DNA from: Rallus limicola
Lineage: Eukaryota > Chordata > Aves > Gruiformes > Rallidae
Direction: 5' to 3'
Assembly: GCA_022605955.1 (NCBI GenBank)
Contig: JAKCOZ010000001.1
Location: 18,468,146-18,532,145, forward strand
Length of the DNA stretch: 64,000 nucleotides
The position numbers were made by a program, and so were the translations under genes. Position 1 is the first letter of the stretch. Every line of letters starts with the position of its first letter. Under the pieces are notes generated by a model, which had not been told where the DNA came from, searched no databases, and saw only the letters and a list, made by a program, of their open reading frames with translations. This document shows positions 39,616 to 52,400 of the stretch, piece by piece.

Positions 39616-42600
39616 ATGGAACTGAGTGTTTCCTTTGCCGGGACCATGTCCCTCCACTAGAAGGCCTGTGCTGCTGTCTGATAGGTTGTAGAAGCTTATT
39701 TGCTGGAGCCAGTGAAGTTAATAAAGAGTACTGAGGAAAGGCTGGTTGGAAGTTGTTTCCTGCCATATTAGCAACTCACACTTAGAGCCAGATAAAGCTA
39801 CTGGCTGTAGTGTTCCTTTGATTTGATTTCCAAAGTCTACCCAGTGAAACACTGCAGAGACCAATGGCTGACTGAGCAACCAAACACTGGGAGAAGGCAG
39901 GAGTAGCCATGAAAAACAAGTGGGCTTCATTCACCAAATGCAACCAGTAGACATCAGTGCTCAGCTGGTGCAATAGGCATAACAATTAGCACCAAAGTAA
40001 ACACCCTTGGTGGCAGCAGTCTGCAAAACTAGGCCAAGAAACAAAAACCTAGGAGGAGAGCAGGGGAGCTTAAAAAGATCTTGAAGCCATCCTGCTTCCA
40101 TATCTGGCACTGCAGTAGCTTTGGGTAACCTACTCCATCTCTTGGTGTCTCTGCACTGTCAAGACACTTTACAGTTACTTTACAGTCTCATAAGAAGTTG
40201 TCTGTTATGGTGGTATATTCTCCTCGTGATTAATGGTGGTACTCTCGTGGTGGAACAAACTTCAAAACTAGTGTCATTGAGTGCAGCCTACGTTGGGGGT
40301 TTATTTCATGCAATAATACTGCTGGTCAGTGGCTTGGATCCTGAAGAGGAGAGAGGATCACTGATTGCTTCTCACAAGTACTTAGGACAATATCCTCTGT
40401 TGGACATAAGCTGATGGCCCTTGGAGACACAACACTGACAAAAAAACAAGGCCCATAATCTCAAATTGAGATATACTGCCCTCAGCTCAGCACCCTTCTT
40501 CAGTGACTCTTCATGTGTCATGAATGCATTGAGAATCAGGTGAAAGATCCCTCTTATGGCTGATGTTGAACAGGAATCTGTGGTTTGCTCAGTGCTATTT
40601 TGCATTCAAGATGATTGGCAACAACGACAAAAATATGAACAGTAAATCAGGTAGAACTTGGGAAGCTGCTGCCCTGAAACTTTATTCTAAAGAGTCGGCG
40701 TAAAGTGATGCTAATCTAGTCTGAAAACAGCTGTTCCTTGGGGAGCAGGAAATTCTGCTGGGGAAATCATGAGTATAATGATTTCATTTTTTTTTAATCT
40801 GAAACTCGATCTGCCTGTTTCCTGCTGCATTTTGGGTTGTTTTTCAGCAAAGACAACAGTTTCATCCTGAGGGCCACCCACTTATGATGGGAATCTTTGC
40901 CTGTAATCTGTGAGTGGAGAGTAAGGGGGGAGAAGGAGGAAAAACAAGCTATAGTTAATTATAGCCACTGTTCTGCCACTGAAGACTTCTGGAAAATATC
41001 CACCACCTTCCTGAGTACCTCACAGCAGTTACAACAGGTTTAACAACCCAAACAAGGTGAAAGTCTATATCAGGTAGAGAGAAATCTCTGAGGACGCATT
41101 GGGAACACTTGAAGGAGGGTAAGCGATATGTCAGACTGACATTACAGCTGGGGATAAGGTTAAACAAGAGATGTTCTTAGCAAAGGGCCCAAGGACTAAA
41201 CAGCTGTTCCCCTGGGAGTGTAGGCTTGCTTTATCTCAAGTGGTTGGTAACTTGGGAAGCCCAGTCTGGAGCATGGAGACAGCAAAATGAACTTCAGAAC
41301 TTGTATGCTTATGCCCCACAGTACATGGAGCACAATACTTCACCCACTTCCCTTCTACTCAGGCCAGAGGATAAAAATTCTTATGATATTAAGCCCTGTC
41401 TGAGAGTTGTACCTGCTAGGTATGGCAGTCCTGTTCTGGTCACCTTTGGAGAGTTCTCCACCAGGATGAGGAGGATATTCATAGGACAAGGTACCCAGGG
41501 GAGTTACACTGCTGCTGTTCATGGTGGAAGCAGAAAAAAGGCCACATGTTGTACCTTTAATAATAACAAGCATGGAGGATTTTTTGTGGGAATAAGGCAA
41601 CCCTTAGGAAGGAATGGGGTTCAGACTGTGTTGATGTGTGTCAAGATGCAAGGTCACTGTCTATGGATGGGGCAAGTCCAGGGAAGTCTTTGCTGGGCCT
41701 TGACTCACTTTCCTCCCTCTAAAAAAGAAAAGGGGATCAGGCTCATTCCCTCTGCCTATCAGCCTCTACTACATGCATCCTGGCACAGGGACAGCACACC
41801 TCTTCAGATCAGGGTGTCTTAAGCTTTTTATATAGTTTATATCTAGGGAGGTTGGATTACCTACAAGCACTATAAAGCTGCGGGCACTTTAAGCAGTGAT
41901 TGCAGCATGTTTTATGAGGGTTATTGTTGTAATGCTTCATGGGGACAGGGGTCAGTCAAGATTCTCAATGAATGAGACTGAACTAATGAACTAATTCCTG
42001 CCTGTGCAGCCAACCCACAGAAAACTGTATTATGGCACAGCTGGGTTATCTGGTACCATTGACAGAAATTTTACTCTCACTTGGAATAAAAGAGAAGAAG
42101 AGTTCTGCAGGGGGCTTGGCTGAAGGGCATATAATCCTGGAAGTGTAAATACACTTTGTGAGGCTCTTGAGTGACATGTATCCCTTGAGTAAGTTAGGGT
42201 AAGATGGGCTGTGAATCTGAACTGCAGTTATTGTTCCCGGATAATTCTGTGGGTGGTCCAATGTAATCAATCAGAGTTTTATCTCAGGCCCAGTCTGATA
42301 TTCCAGCCTGCAAAAAAGCCAATATTTTTCAATGAGACAAAAAAAGGAACATTTAATCCTATGTAAAACCACTTGATGTTTTAAACTGAGGTTTCTATTT
42401 CATTCATTATGGTGGGCTCCACATCATTGCAGGAAGCTGAAGAAATAGTTGTCTTAGGAAGCCATGTCCTTTTGCTCCAAATGCTACAGTTAACTAAATG
42501 TCACCTCTAGAAACATTGTAATTCAAGTTAGTGGGCTGTATGGGAATATTTCTGAGAACTTGATTTGCTTAAATCTGTCTTTGTGCCCATAATCTCAGAT

Positions 42601-44019
42601 CCTAGCGCTGCCCTTTCTAAATGCCAAATGCAACAGCTTGGATCATTAGCACACTTTGAATTCTGTTATTTGGGTCGTGCAAATGTGACTCCTGTCCTTT
42701 AGACAGACACTTTCATGCTGTAGGGAGAGCAGGGTGGGGAAAGGGGGATCACATTTAAAATACCGTAGGACAATTCTAATGTCATGTACTGTGTTATAAC
42801 TCCAGTGAAACCTAATAGACCTATCCTAAAAGCTTAATTGACATGAAAAATTTGCCCAGGTGCAAGAGGCTTATCATTAACCCATTTCTCTGCTAGAAAT
42901 TTCATTTCCTCTGCAATATTCCTTATCAAGTTTGCTCACCATACATTTGACTGTGAATTGTATTTCTTCTCTAAGAATTTAACTTTCTCCTGGGTGATTC
43001 CATACAGAAATCTTATTGAGAAGGAAGAAGAGGCAGAGCTTTGGCAGAATCCTTCTTGTTTCCGTAGGCTACCACCAGCCATTCAGGCTGCATGACTGCC
43101 AGGATTGCAAGGAGATGCTTCATGGGGCTCTGTGGCATTCACAAATTCTCCCACGCTCTGCTACCTGTTGTTTTTCCTCTCTTGCTTTTGATCTCTTCTC
43201 TATTCCACAGTGCAGTTTGTAATTGAAGTTATGCCAATTTGTTGCCACAGCTCTTGCCAGAGAAATTGTTTTTTATGTGGAGGCGTTCGGTTGGGGAAGA
43301 GGAAAGTCATAAATGGGGCTCTAGCAGAGATGACAGCAGCATAACATAGTAAGATTAAGTGCAAGTGAGGGAAAGAGACGAGAAAGACTGGGATTTGAGG
43401 AAGAACCAGAAGAGTGTGTGAGGAAAAAGCAAAGAGGAAAAGGAGGAAGGGCAATCAAAAGGTATGAAAGCAGAGGAACAAAAGGAGAGACATAGAAATT
43501 GAAAAGGAGCAGTATGGAATGTCACAGACATGACAAAAAAGTGATTCAAATAGAAGGAAAAGCAACAACATTTAATGCCAAAGTGCTAGCAATCCCTGTC
43601 GATTGCACTACTATGTCATGTTGCTTTCCATCAGTATAGCATGCACACCAGGATGGATGCTTCCAGCATCGTGTTTTATCACACACTGCTAGATACTTAG
43701 ATCTTTGTCAGTAGGAAACCTTCAATACATGGCTGTTTAGGCTTGTGGCCAACACCACTCACATCCCCACAAGGGAGTCTGTTGCCTTTGTATGTATATG
43801 TCACCTTCTATGCACATGTTGATAGGGGAAGCGCATTTGCTCTGCAGCTGCTGTATGCTCTCCTGAAATAACATGCCATAATTGCAGTGTGCCTTGTGAC
43901 ACATGCAGACAGAAAGCCCAAATTAAGATTTTACTGACAACCTTAATTTTGGCATTTCCCAGCCTTCAAATGCCTGAGTTTGCAACGTTGGTACTTTTAA
44001 CATAGGGGTTCTTTTCTCT
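39616..44019. other. Intergenic DNA; longest open frame of the window lies here but is unassigned
   Basis: No gene is recognised. The 198-codon open frame at 41226-41822 (+) has low-complexity-free sequence but no family I know and no splice or Kozak support. A window this size can yield such a frame by chance. A purine-rich tract lies at 43363-43515. Confidence 0.55.
43363..43515 (+). repeat. Purine-rich (GA-rich) low-complexity tract
   Basis: About 150 bases are overwhelmingly A and G on the + strand, with no strict repeat unit (GAGGAAAAGGAGGAAGGG-like blocks). The antisense frames at 43200-43549 come from this bias and are not genes. Confidence 0.7.
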
Positions 44020-44268
44020 GCAATTATAAACAATATTTTGCATTTCTCTGATATATCCTGCCTGAGAATTTGATAGTATTCTATAAATATTTTTGTGATT
44101 TATCATAACAGCAGCCTTTTGAAGTAAGTAACTGTTACTGTTATTTCAGCTTTTGAAATGAATACATGCAGAGACCATGCTTTACTGAGAGTCACACAGG
44201 ATGTCAGTGGATCAGAAGAGACTTCTACATCCTGATCTGTGTTTTGACCTTCCTCTACACTTCTTTTT
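44020..44268 (-). mobile_element. MIR-like SINE, minus strand
   Basis: In + orientation the order is CATAACAGCAGCCTTTTGAA, then GTAAGTAACTGTTACTGTTA and TTTCAGCTTTTGAAATGAAT, then CTGAGAGTCACACAGGATGT and CAGTGGATCAGAAG. This matches the reverse complement of MIR (CTCACAACAGCC, GTAGGTACTGTTATTATCCC, GTCACACAG, AGTGGCAGAG). Order and spacing fit well for an old copy. Confidence 0.6.
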
Positions 44269-45639
44269 CAGATAAAAAAAATCCTCCATGAGATCACAGA
44301 ATTGCATTTGTGACTCTGCCTAAGGCCACCTCTCATAAACAGCAAGTCTGAACAGGATGCTCACTAACCAATAGCAACCCCAGTCAGCCTGGGGTTCACA
44401 GCAAAGGGCCACATGAATACTTTATGAATAATAATATGGACTGGAAATGTTTGGATAATGCAGTTAAGGTCTTCTGTAAGAGCTATCTGAATTACTAATG
44501 ACACAGCATCATTAAATTCTTGTTAGCTGAGTTTAAATTTGATCTCCTTGAAATAGTTTCTTATGTGTCCATCAGTAAAGATTGTATGTGCATCATGTTG
44601 CCTTTTGATAGAGCAGCTTCTGTCTGTTGGTAAGCTAATTACTTATGTTTTCATCCTACCTGGTAAACAAATCTCCCCTTCTTCTTATCATGTTCACGCC
44701 TCACTTGTTTTCTGGTAGACTGCTTTATTTCTTCTGTTGAGCTATAAAGGCCTCTTCTTACAAGACAAGAAATAATAAGCGTTAAAAACATGTCCAGACT
44801 GAAATTTTATAGTCCTTTGTCTCTTTTGGGCAAAATACTTCATGAATTCAGAGCAAACAAATCTTCACTCTCCCTGTGCTCACTCACCTTTTCATTCTGT
44901 CCCTGTCCCTACAGCCTCACATCTTACTTTTACCAGTTCCCATTTCCTAAGAGGTATATATAGTGTTGACACCTCTAAATGCCTTGACAGAGCTTTTGCA
45001 GACCATCTTCCTTGGCTGCCTCCCAGAATGGATCCCAGCAGTGGCTCTGACCCACAGTTACAAATGACTTTGTGAAAATTGCTCCTCCCTGGCACCTTTT
45101 CTGAAACAGACCTTTCTTGACATCCCACCTCTTCCCTCCACTTTGCCTCCTCCATCACATGAATTGGACTGATGGATAGGCTAATAGTGTAAAGCAGCCT
45201 TTGCTGAAATAAGGGGTAGATTGAAGTGTAAAACCTGGTGTCAAGATCATATTTCTACCTGTGTGCTTTGGAGCTTCTGACTTTTCTCCACATGGGGATG
45301 AATGACAGGGGGCAGGGGGAGGTGTGAGAAGCCCCTCTGCCGTCATTAGGGGGAGAATGCTTAGCGTGCAGTAAATTTCTCATTATTTCCAACTCATTCT
45401 GGAGCACGTTCACCAAGATTGTAGGAGTTATAGGCCCATAAGTCAAATACCTTGCAAAATAGGTGCCATTATTTTCCCATTTTTCATTTAAGCTTGTAAG
45501 AAGGCCCCATATATCTTTGGCTCACTCTACAGCACAGATTTCTTCCATGTTCTGTTCTCTTATGACAATTAAACTCCAGCAGGGAGGTGATGTATGAATG
45601 CATTACATCAAAATAATCACACCCAGAGTCTGGCAAGGG
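44269..45639. other. Intergenic DNA without recognised genes
   Basis: No gene is recognised. A further weak MIR-like stretch may lie at about 45455-45560 (AATAGGTGCCATTATTTTCC). Open frames at 44842-45075 and 44892-45158 (minus) are unassigned. Confidence 0.55.
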
Positions 45640-45967
45640 TGCTCCAACAAAAGCCATGTCACAGACTCAGCATTCCAGGAGGTGGCACCAGGTTTTATTC
45701 TGGTTGTACCCAGTGACTCCTACAAGGCAGCACCACAATTGCTTCATGATGCAAGAGGAAAAATTTTCAGTAAGAACAATTGCCATTGGAATAATATCCC
45801 CAGGGAAGTGATGGATTCCCCAACATTGGGCACTTTTCAGATCTGCTGGGTGGGGTGATGGGACATCTTGTGTAGATGGTCCTTTTGACTAGATGGAGAT
45901 TTTGCCAAGAAAGTTTGGAACAGATGATCCTTGAGGTCCCTTCCAAACTGTTATCCCTGATTCTATG
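45640..45967 (+). mobile_element. CR1 LINE 3' fragment, older subfamily, + strand
   Basis: The segments ATTTTCAGTAAGAACAATTG, CCCCAGGGAAGTGATGGATT, CCCCAACATTGGGCAC and GATGATCCTTGAGGTCCCTT, ending in GATTCTATG, identify a CR1 of a subfamily with a different 3'UTR from the copy at 7805. The frame is broken just after CWVG. The 5' limit is uncertain. Confidence 0.85.
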
Positions 45968-46254
45968 TTAGATAAATGGCCCATACTCTGCCATTGCTCC
46001 TGTGTCCATGTGCTTCCCTTGCAGCTACACTGGGAAGAAAAGAAACATTCCCACCTCTATTTTGTGGTGGTAGAACTGAAATACCACCAGGCTAATTCAC
46101 TTACTCAGGGGCCTCATTTTTAGGATTAAGGATGACTGCAAAGTAAAGAGACTCACATGGCAAATATAGATGAAGAAGAAGTGGAGGAATGTTGGGGACT
46201 TTTCACTCTATTTTTATTAATTCTGATAGAACTTGGTCTGCCTGGTCCTCTGAG

Positions 46255-46445
46255 TTGCAGGACCATGACTGCAGGGATAGTGACATTAGTAAACATTTCT
46301 TTACCATGAAGGTAATCAAACATTGGGATAGGCTTCCTAGAGAGGTAGTCGATGCCCCATGCTTTTCAATGTTTAAGAGGTGCTTGGACAATGCCCTTAA
46401 TAACATACTTTAACCCTTGGTCAAACCCAGTCCAGTCTGAAAGCC
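46255..46445 (+). mobile_element. CR1-Y-like LINE fragment, + strand
   Basis: The translation [39 protein letters not shown], then stop, matches the ORF2 C-terminus of a CR1-Y-type element. Only about 190 bases remain and the 3'UTR stops short of a terminal repeat. It lies 290 bases after another CR1 of a different subfamily in the same orientation. Confidence 0.85.
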
Positions 46446-49400
46446 TTCAGCCAACAAGCAGTACCACTTGGTCAGTCAGTTAAATGCTCTTTACCAAGCC
46501 AACATTACCCAAAGTGAGCTGCCAAATGACCAAAGCCTTTCAGAAGACAGAGCCTGACATCTGCTGTATTGAGGTTGTTGGAGGCATTTCCCCTCAGCCT
46601 GGTCACAACCCACAGCCCAGAGCCTACACGGACAGAGGCTGCAGCTAAGGAGGCTTCTGTGATTTACACCAAGACATGGGATCCGTCAGCAGCAAGAATG
46701 TATGGTCAGGGCAGTGCCCTCCATGGGAGTGAGGAGAAGGGTGATATTGCAGCAAACACTGAGTGAAGGCAGCCACTAGGCAGGCACAAGTTCCATCATC
46801 AGCTACTCAAGGGATTCCATGGCACCACACCACGTGGCTGTCCCCCCTCAGCAGCTGCAACACTTTCACCTCTTCAGATAGCCAAGTCGGTATATCAGCT
46901 GAGTTGACTCCTGCACCCTCAGTATTGGGACACTGAGGAGCTTGCATCTGATGGTATGCTTGTCCACCTGATGCATCCTCAGAGGTAGTGACCAACCCAG
47001 AAGTACTATGGGGGAGGTGGAAGAGCTACAAGACATCAAGGACAGCTTAGCCTTTTGCGGGACATTTGGCCATCACAGAGTTCTCTTTGGATCTTTAACT
47101 TTTTTCTTTTCCAGTTTTGGAGTATATAAGATGAGGGTTCTTGTCTGTATTGTGTCTCAGAAGGCACAGTAACATCTACTCATGCCCTATCTCTAGGTGT
47201 GTGCACTTCTACTCAGTTTGGATCAAAACCAGAAAGAGAGTGTGTCAGTAATCCTAAATCACCTTTCTGGGCAGGTGAGTAGAGAGAAGGTAATGGGACC
47301 TGGTTCATGGGTCAGGGTTGCTGTGAACAGTAGCCACCAGCTGGGGAGTTGGTCTTTGGGCAAATCTTTGGGTTTGAGATGTTTATCCTGTTTCACTTTC
47401 AGGGCACTTAACAGACCTGCAATTTCCTTACTGCCTCTTAGCCTCATGGATGTAAAAGATAGTAAGATGCCTGCAGCATGATAATTAGAAGAAGCCTAGG
47501 CAGGGTTGACAAGTCAATACATATGCACATCTGTGCCAGGAACTTGCAGAGGATCCTATTCCTCCTAGCACAGACCCTTACGCGAAATATTCACATCACT
47601 ATACAGCTAAGAGTGCACATATGTATTTGATAATGAGTTTTCCAAGTGATGGTAGAGGTGTGAAGGAACTTTGCTACCACTGATCTTCTTTTCCGTTACA
47701 GAAAATAATGAAGTGAATAATGAAGTGTCCATAAAAAAGCAAGGGTTTGCAAGGTAATGGGTAATAGTTATTTCCCTTCTCAGGTGGAGAATGGTGACCT
47801 CCAGCATGGGCAGTTCAGCATGACTAAACTGCTGCTTGTGGTTACAGCAATAGAGGGAGCAGTTGGCTACCTGCAGGGAATGGAAAAGTGGGGAGAGGAA
47901 GGGAAAAATGCCCAAAGAAAGTAAGATCTGTTGGTTGGCCATGGAAGATGGGCAGAGTGGGATGCAAGTAGGTACCCTCCTTGTCAACATCATATGGCAA
48001 GAAGACAAAATTCTCTTGTCCTGTATGGAGTTTACAACAGAGTTCTTAAGGAGGTAAAAGACCTGCACATCACCATCTAGAGAATCCTTGTAGGAGTACT
48101 GCAGAGGCAGGCAGAGATCCAGGGTCATTCTCCACCAGCGGATGTTCCTTAGGCACTTGCACAGGGATGGCCCTCAGTAATGACCAAAGAGGACAATGCA
48201 GTTGCTCAATTACACGGCTATAATCTCTCCTCAGCATTAATGCATGCAGAGGGTTGGCTCTGACCAAGGGGGGGCTGACTTTAGTCACAGCACTAAAAGC
48301 TGATAATTAACAACATTTCACATCCATCACCCAAAGTAATCCTAAGAAAAAGAAACTGATATAATAAAGAAATGGCCAGTGAAAGCACAATTGCAAACAC
48401 ATTAAAGATTTTATGTGAGGGGAAATAAGTAACTTTTATTAACATGTAAAAAAAAGTTCATTAAAATGAGACAGCTGAAAATAGCAGGCCAATGTTTCAG
48501 GCTTTTCTAACTCTTGTTCCCCATTCAACTAAAACATGTAGTAGACGATAAAAGAAATTCTTTTTTTTCTTTTTCAAATGAGTATGCACTCCAGTATTTT
48601 TCCATTCTGAGATATTTCATGAGCACCTGGCTTAAATTCCACATTTTTTTTTAGCTTTGGCCTGTACTTAGAGAAATTGAAGTTACATATATGGTGACAT
48701 TCAGTAATTCGTTAGATATATATGGCTGGTAGAGAACTTTTGGTAGTTAACAGAAGGGATTTTTTTAGCGTCCCTAGAAACCTAAGTCATCCAGATAAAC
48801 AACATAGGTTTTGTTCCCCAGTTAGAGAAGCTAACAGTAGAGATGAAAAAAATAGCTCGAGTTTGCCTCATCTATTATGTCTTGAGTTTTCTTAGCTTCG
48901 GGCACACTTATCTTTTATCTGCCTTGAATGAGAGATTAAATCTACCTCTAGTTTGTTTGGTAAGTGTAGATCCACCACTTTGCCACACATAAACAAAGTC
49001 AAGGAGTGTGTCTTAGAGCCCTTCACCAGGTGTAGCAAGAGGCACATGCTTATGCTGCAATTCACATGTTTTTGTCAGGGTAACAAAACAGCTCTGGAGC
49101 TGGTGAAAAGTTTTCATTTGGGTATTAAGTGGACTTGGCCAAACTGGTAGGGACATAAAGTGAAGATTGAAATGTGTCTGAGCCCACCTGGCCACCACAG
49201 CTCTCCACCCACCTTCCTCCAAAGCTGCTCTGTGAATATTAAATGCCATTTGAGTCTGGTTAGCTTGGTAATATCTCACTTCTTGTATTGACTCCCCAAG
49301 GCACTTTCAGGCCAGCATTCCATCTGGGATAGGCAGATAGAAGCCAGAATTTCCCTTCTCTCATGTGTAAATGCAGTAACAAGGGCAGTCTGGAGTATGC

Positions 49401-52400
49401 ACAAGAGCCACCTTTGCCAACATATACCTTTTGGGTCTTCCCTTCTGAGGGTTTAAAGAGTGGGACCCAGAATGGGCTAGGAAATACTGGCTGTGTTTCT
49501 TGACTTACAAAAGAGGCCATGATCATCACTCAGACGTGAGTGCCTGAGGACCACTTTGCTACAGCAATGGTATCCAAAAAAGGCTGCCTACAGTCAGGCT
49601 TCTCAGTTTGTGCTTGGGCATATAAAAAAGGGTCTTTAAAAAAACCCCACAAAACAACAACAATAACTTGGTATATGTAACTTGATGTTTTCACGAACTA
49701 AGCGTCAGAATGAAAAATAAATGTTGAAATGACACTGTGGTTTCTAAAATTCTCTTACAGACTGAGGTGAAAAAATAAATTGAGGTTAACAAGAGAAGTC
49801 AGGAAAGTGGAGAGGCAGGAAATTAAACCTTACTGTTCTCAGCACTTAGAGAAAAAATTAATAGTGTTTTGTTCTGTAGCGAACGTTTTTCACAATGGTT
49901 CCTAGCAAATATCAGGCACAGATATATTGCTTTATCAGAAAGCTGGCAAGCAACAGCACAAAGAGCACAGATGGGAATGCAGAGATGGAAAAATAAGCAA
50001 GAAGTATTCTGGCTTGTATCTTAAGTATTTATAAGGTACTACCCTGGTATCTAATTATAGGCTGTGCAGGAAGTAACAGCTATAGTAAAGGTTTCTTGAC
50101 ATTCTTATCTGCATGCCTTCTGCTGTTTTCAATGTCAACAGATTGTTTAAGCTGCTGTTTTCCATGGTGGGTATCTGCCTCTGGCTGAATATATTCCAGA
50201 CAGAATCAGCCCAACAATTTCAACTGTTTTACAGGAAAAGAGTAAGGGAGACAACCCTGGAACTGAACTTTATCCATCCTAAAACATTTGCAGCTTTGTT
50301 TTGTAATCTGTGTTTAAGGGTATACCCCTGTAAAGCTTTATATTATGGCTGACACCCACAGTTACTGAAACGGTCCTGCTTTTGACCACAGCTTAATACT
50401 AGAAGAGAGCTCCCAGGCACACAATCCCTGCTAATGCCAAGGTGAGACCCACATTAGTGCCTATCAAGGAACCAAGGACAGAGCTGTAGGCTCCCACCAT
50501 AGTTTGGCTTCCTCCTGTCTTCAGTTTGGAGTCAGTTGCTGGACTCAGCTGTCACGCTGGTACCACTCAGGATATCCGTCCTCTTCATGCTCAGCCATCA
50601 CTATGATCCTGCACTTGCTGACCAAAATGACTTTCACTGCAGCTCTGGTATGGGGGCTGGTCTCATTTGAAGCATGCTCAAGTGAAGCTGTTGTATTAGT
50701 CTGATAGTTCATTGATTTTTTGGAAGATTTCTTGACAAAAACCTGATTAACCTGAAAGAGAGCTTCTAGTGCAGTATCTGCAGAGGATGCTGAAAAGGAA
50801 AAGTTATATTAATTGCTACAGGTGAGGAAATTCCAATTAGTTTTATATTCCTTAAATAAATATACCTACATGATGAAAACTGTCTTTGGAGAGACAGTAT
50901 AAACAGTAAAGGTGCTGCTTAATCTTCTCTGTATGGAGAGTTAAGGCCTGAGTAACTCTACTCGTAACTAACTGTATAACATACCAGTGCTACAAAAGAA
51001 AAAAACACTGATAAAAGCGACAGAGATGCTCCAAGACAACATACACAAAATCATCTCAGTCTTGTACTGGGAGGCAAAGTGAAGCAAACACCTTCAAGAA
51101 AACTCTTAACCCTTTTCCAGGCTCAAGCATTACTGAAAGAAGCTGGACATTATTGTCCTCAGATGATATGAATGCAACCTCAAGTAACAAAGTATGAAAA
51201 CTTTATTGTCTCAAGCACTGTATAGGGTTACATATTTGTAGAGCAATATGTTGTCTTCTGCTTAAGAAGGCTTATATGTAAAATACCCACAGCTACAAGG
51301 GCAAATGCAGTGGGAGCTAACAAGACTTGTTGGAGTGCTCTAGATGGCAGGAAAAAAAAAAGTTATTGAAGACAGAGAGGGAAATAACTGCAATTTTTAA
51401 AGCATTTTTCTTCCTGGTAAAATTTAGGATAATGTCCGCTTTCTCTTGGATGGACAACAGCCTGATGGAGCTGGGTTTTGACGTACGTTAACCGGCACCC
51501 CCAAAAAAGTGACTGAGCCCCAGCCTCCCACTCTCCACAGGGTTTTCAGGTGACATTATCAAAACCCATCAATGACCACCTCTCAATAGCCGCCTGAGTT
51601 TAGATCAGCTTACCCTTTGGAAATTATCTGAGGAGATGCCACGAGATACTTGGCCTCTGATCTTTGCCTAACTGAGGACAAACACATCACTCCTGAGCTG
51701 CTTTTCAATCCTCACCAAAAAACTGGCTGTGGTGACATGGCAATGGGCACCTTCTGACCAAAGCATCTTAGACTTCAGCCAGCACCATCCAGTACCCACC
51801 AGATTCTTTGAGGTGAATGGGTGGCATCATCCTGGCTTGTCTATGGGGAGCTGAGACACATGCAATTTCTGATTAAAAAAGAGTTATTTGTTTGGGTGCT
51901 GTGTTTTCATCTCTGAAGATTTGGTGTTCAGGTTTCAGTTTGTTTTGGGGTTGGTTTTTTTTCTATGGAGCTTAAGGCTGTATTGCAGCCATTCAAAGCA
52001 CAGATATCACTGTCTGGCACACAGAAAAAAGGCAATTCCCCCCCCACACACACCCCGTTTCATCACAACTACAGACTTCTGACAGGATAAAATTTCACCT
52101 GAGCTCCCTTGTCATCCAGAATGATTTAATAACCATTCCTTACCTTTGATTCCTGCTTTCCTGGAGGGCCTATTTTTCTGGCCAAGGCTGAATTATCTTA
52201 ATATACACATTCAAAGCAATTTTAGATTACCCATCCTGCAATAGTAGGCACAAAACCCCCCTTCTACATGTCATGGTTTCATACAGCAGTACTCAGAGTT
52301 ATGTCTGCTCTCTGGTTTTACAGCAGTGGGATTCTTCTGACTATACAAGCTTGCTCAAGATTTCCAATTCAAGTGGGGAGCCCCAGCCAGGCTTGATAGC

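Noticed and set aside
39285..39647. 120-codon minus-strand frame as a possible gene
   Set aside because: It is CR1 ORF2 sequence running into flank.
47607..48128. 173-codon minus-strand open frame
   Set aside because: No family resemblance, no exon signals and no transposon motif that I can recognise; chance-sized for this window.
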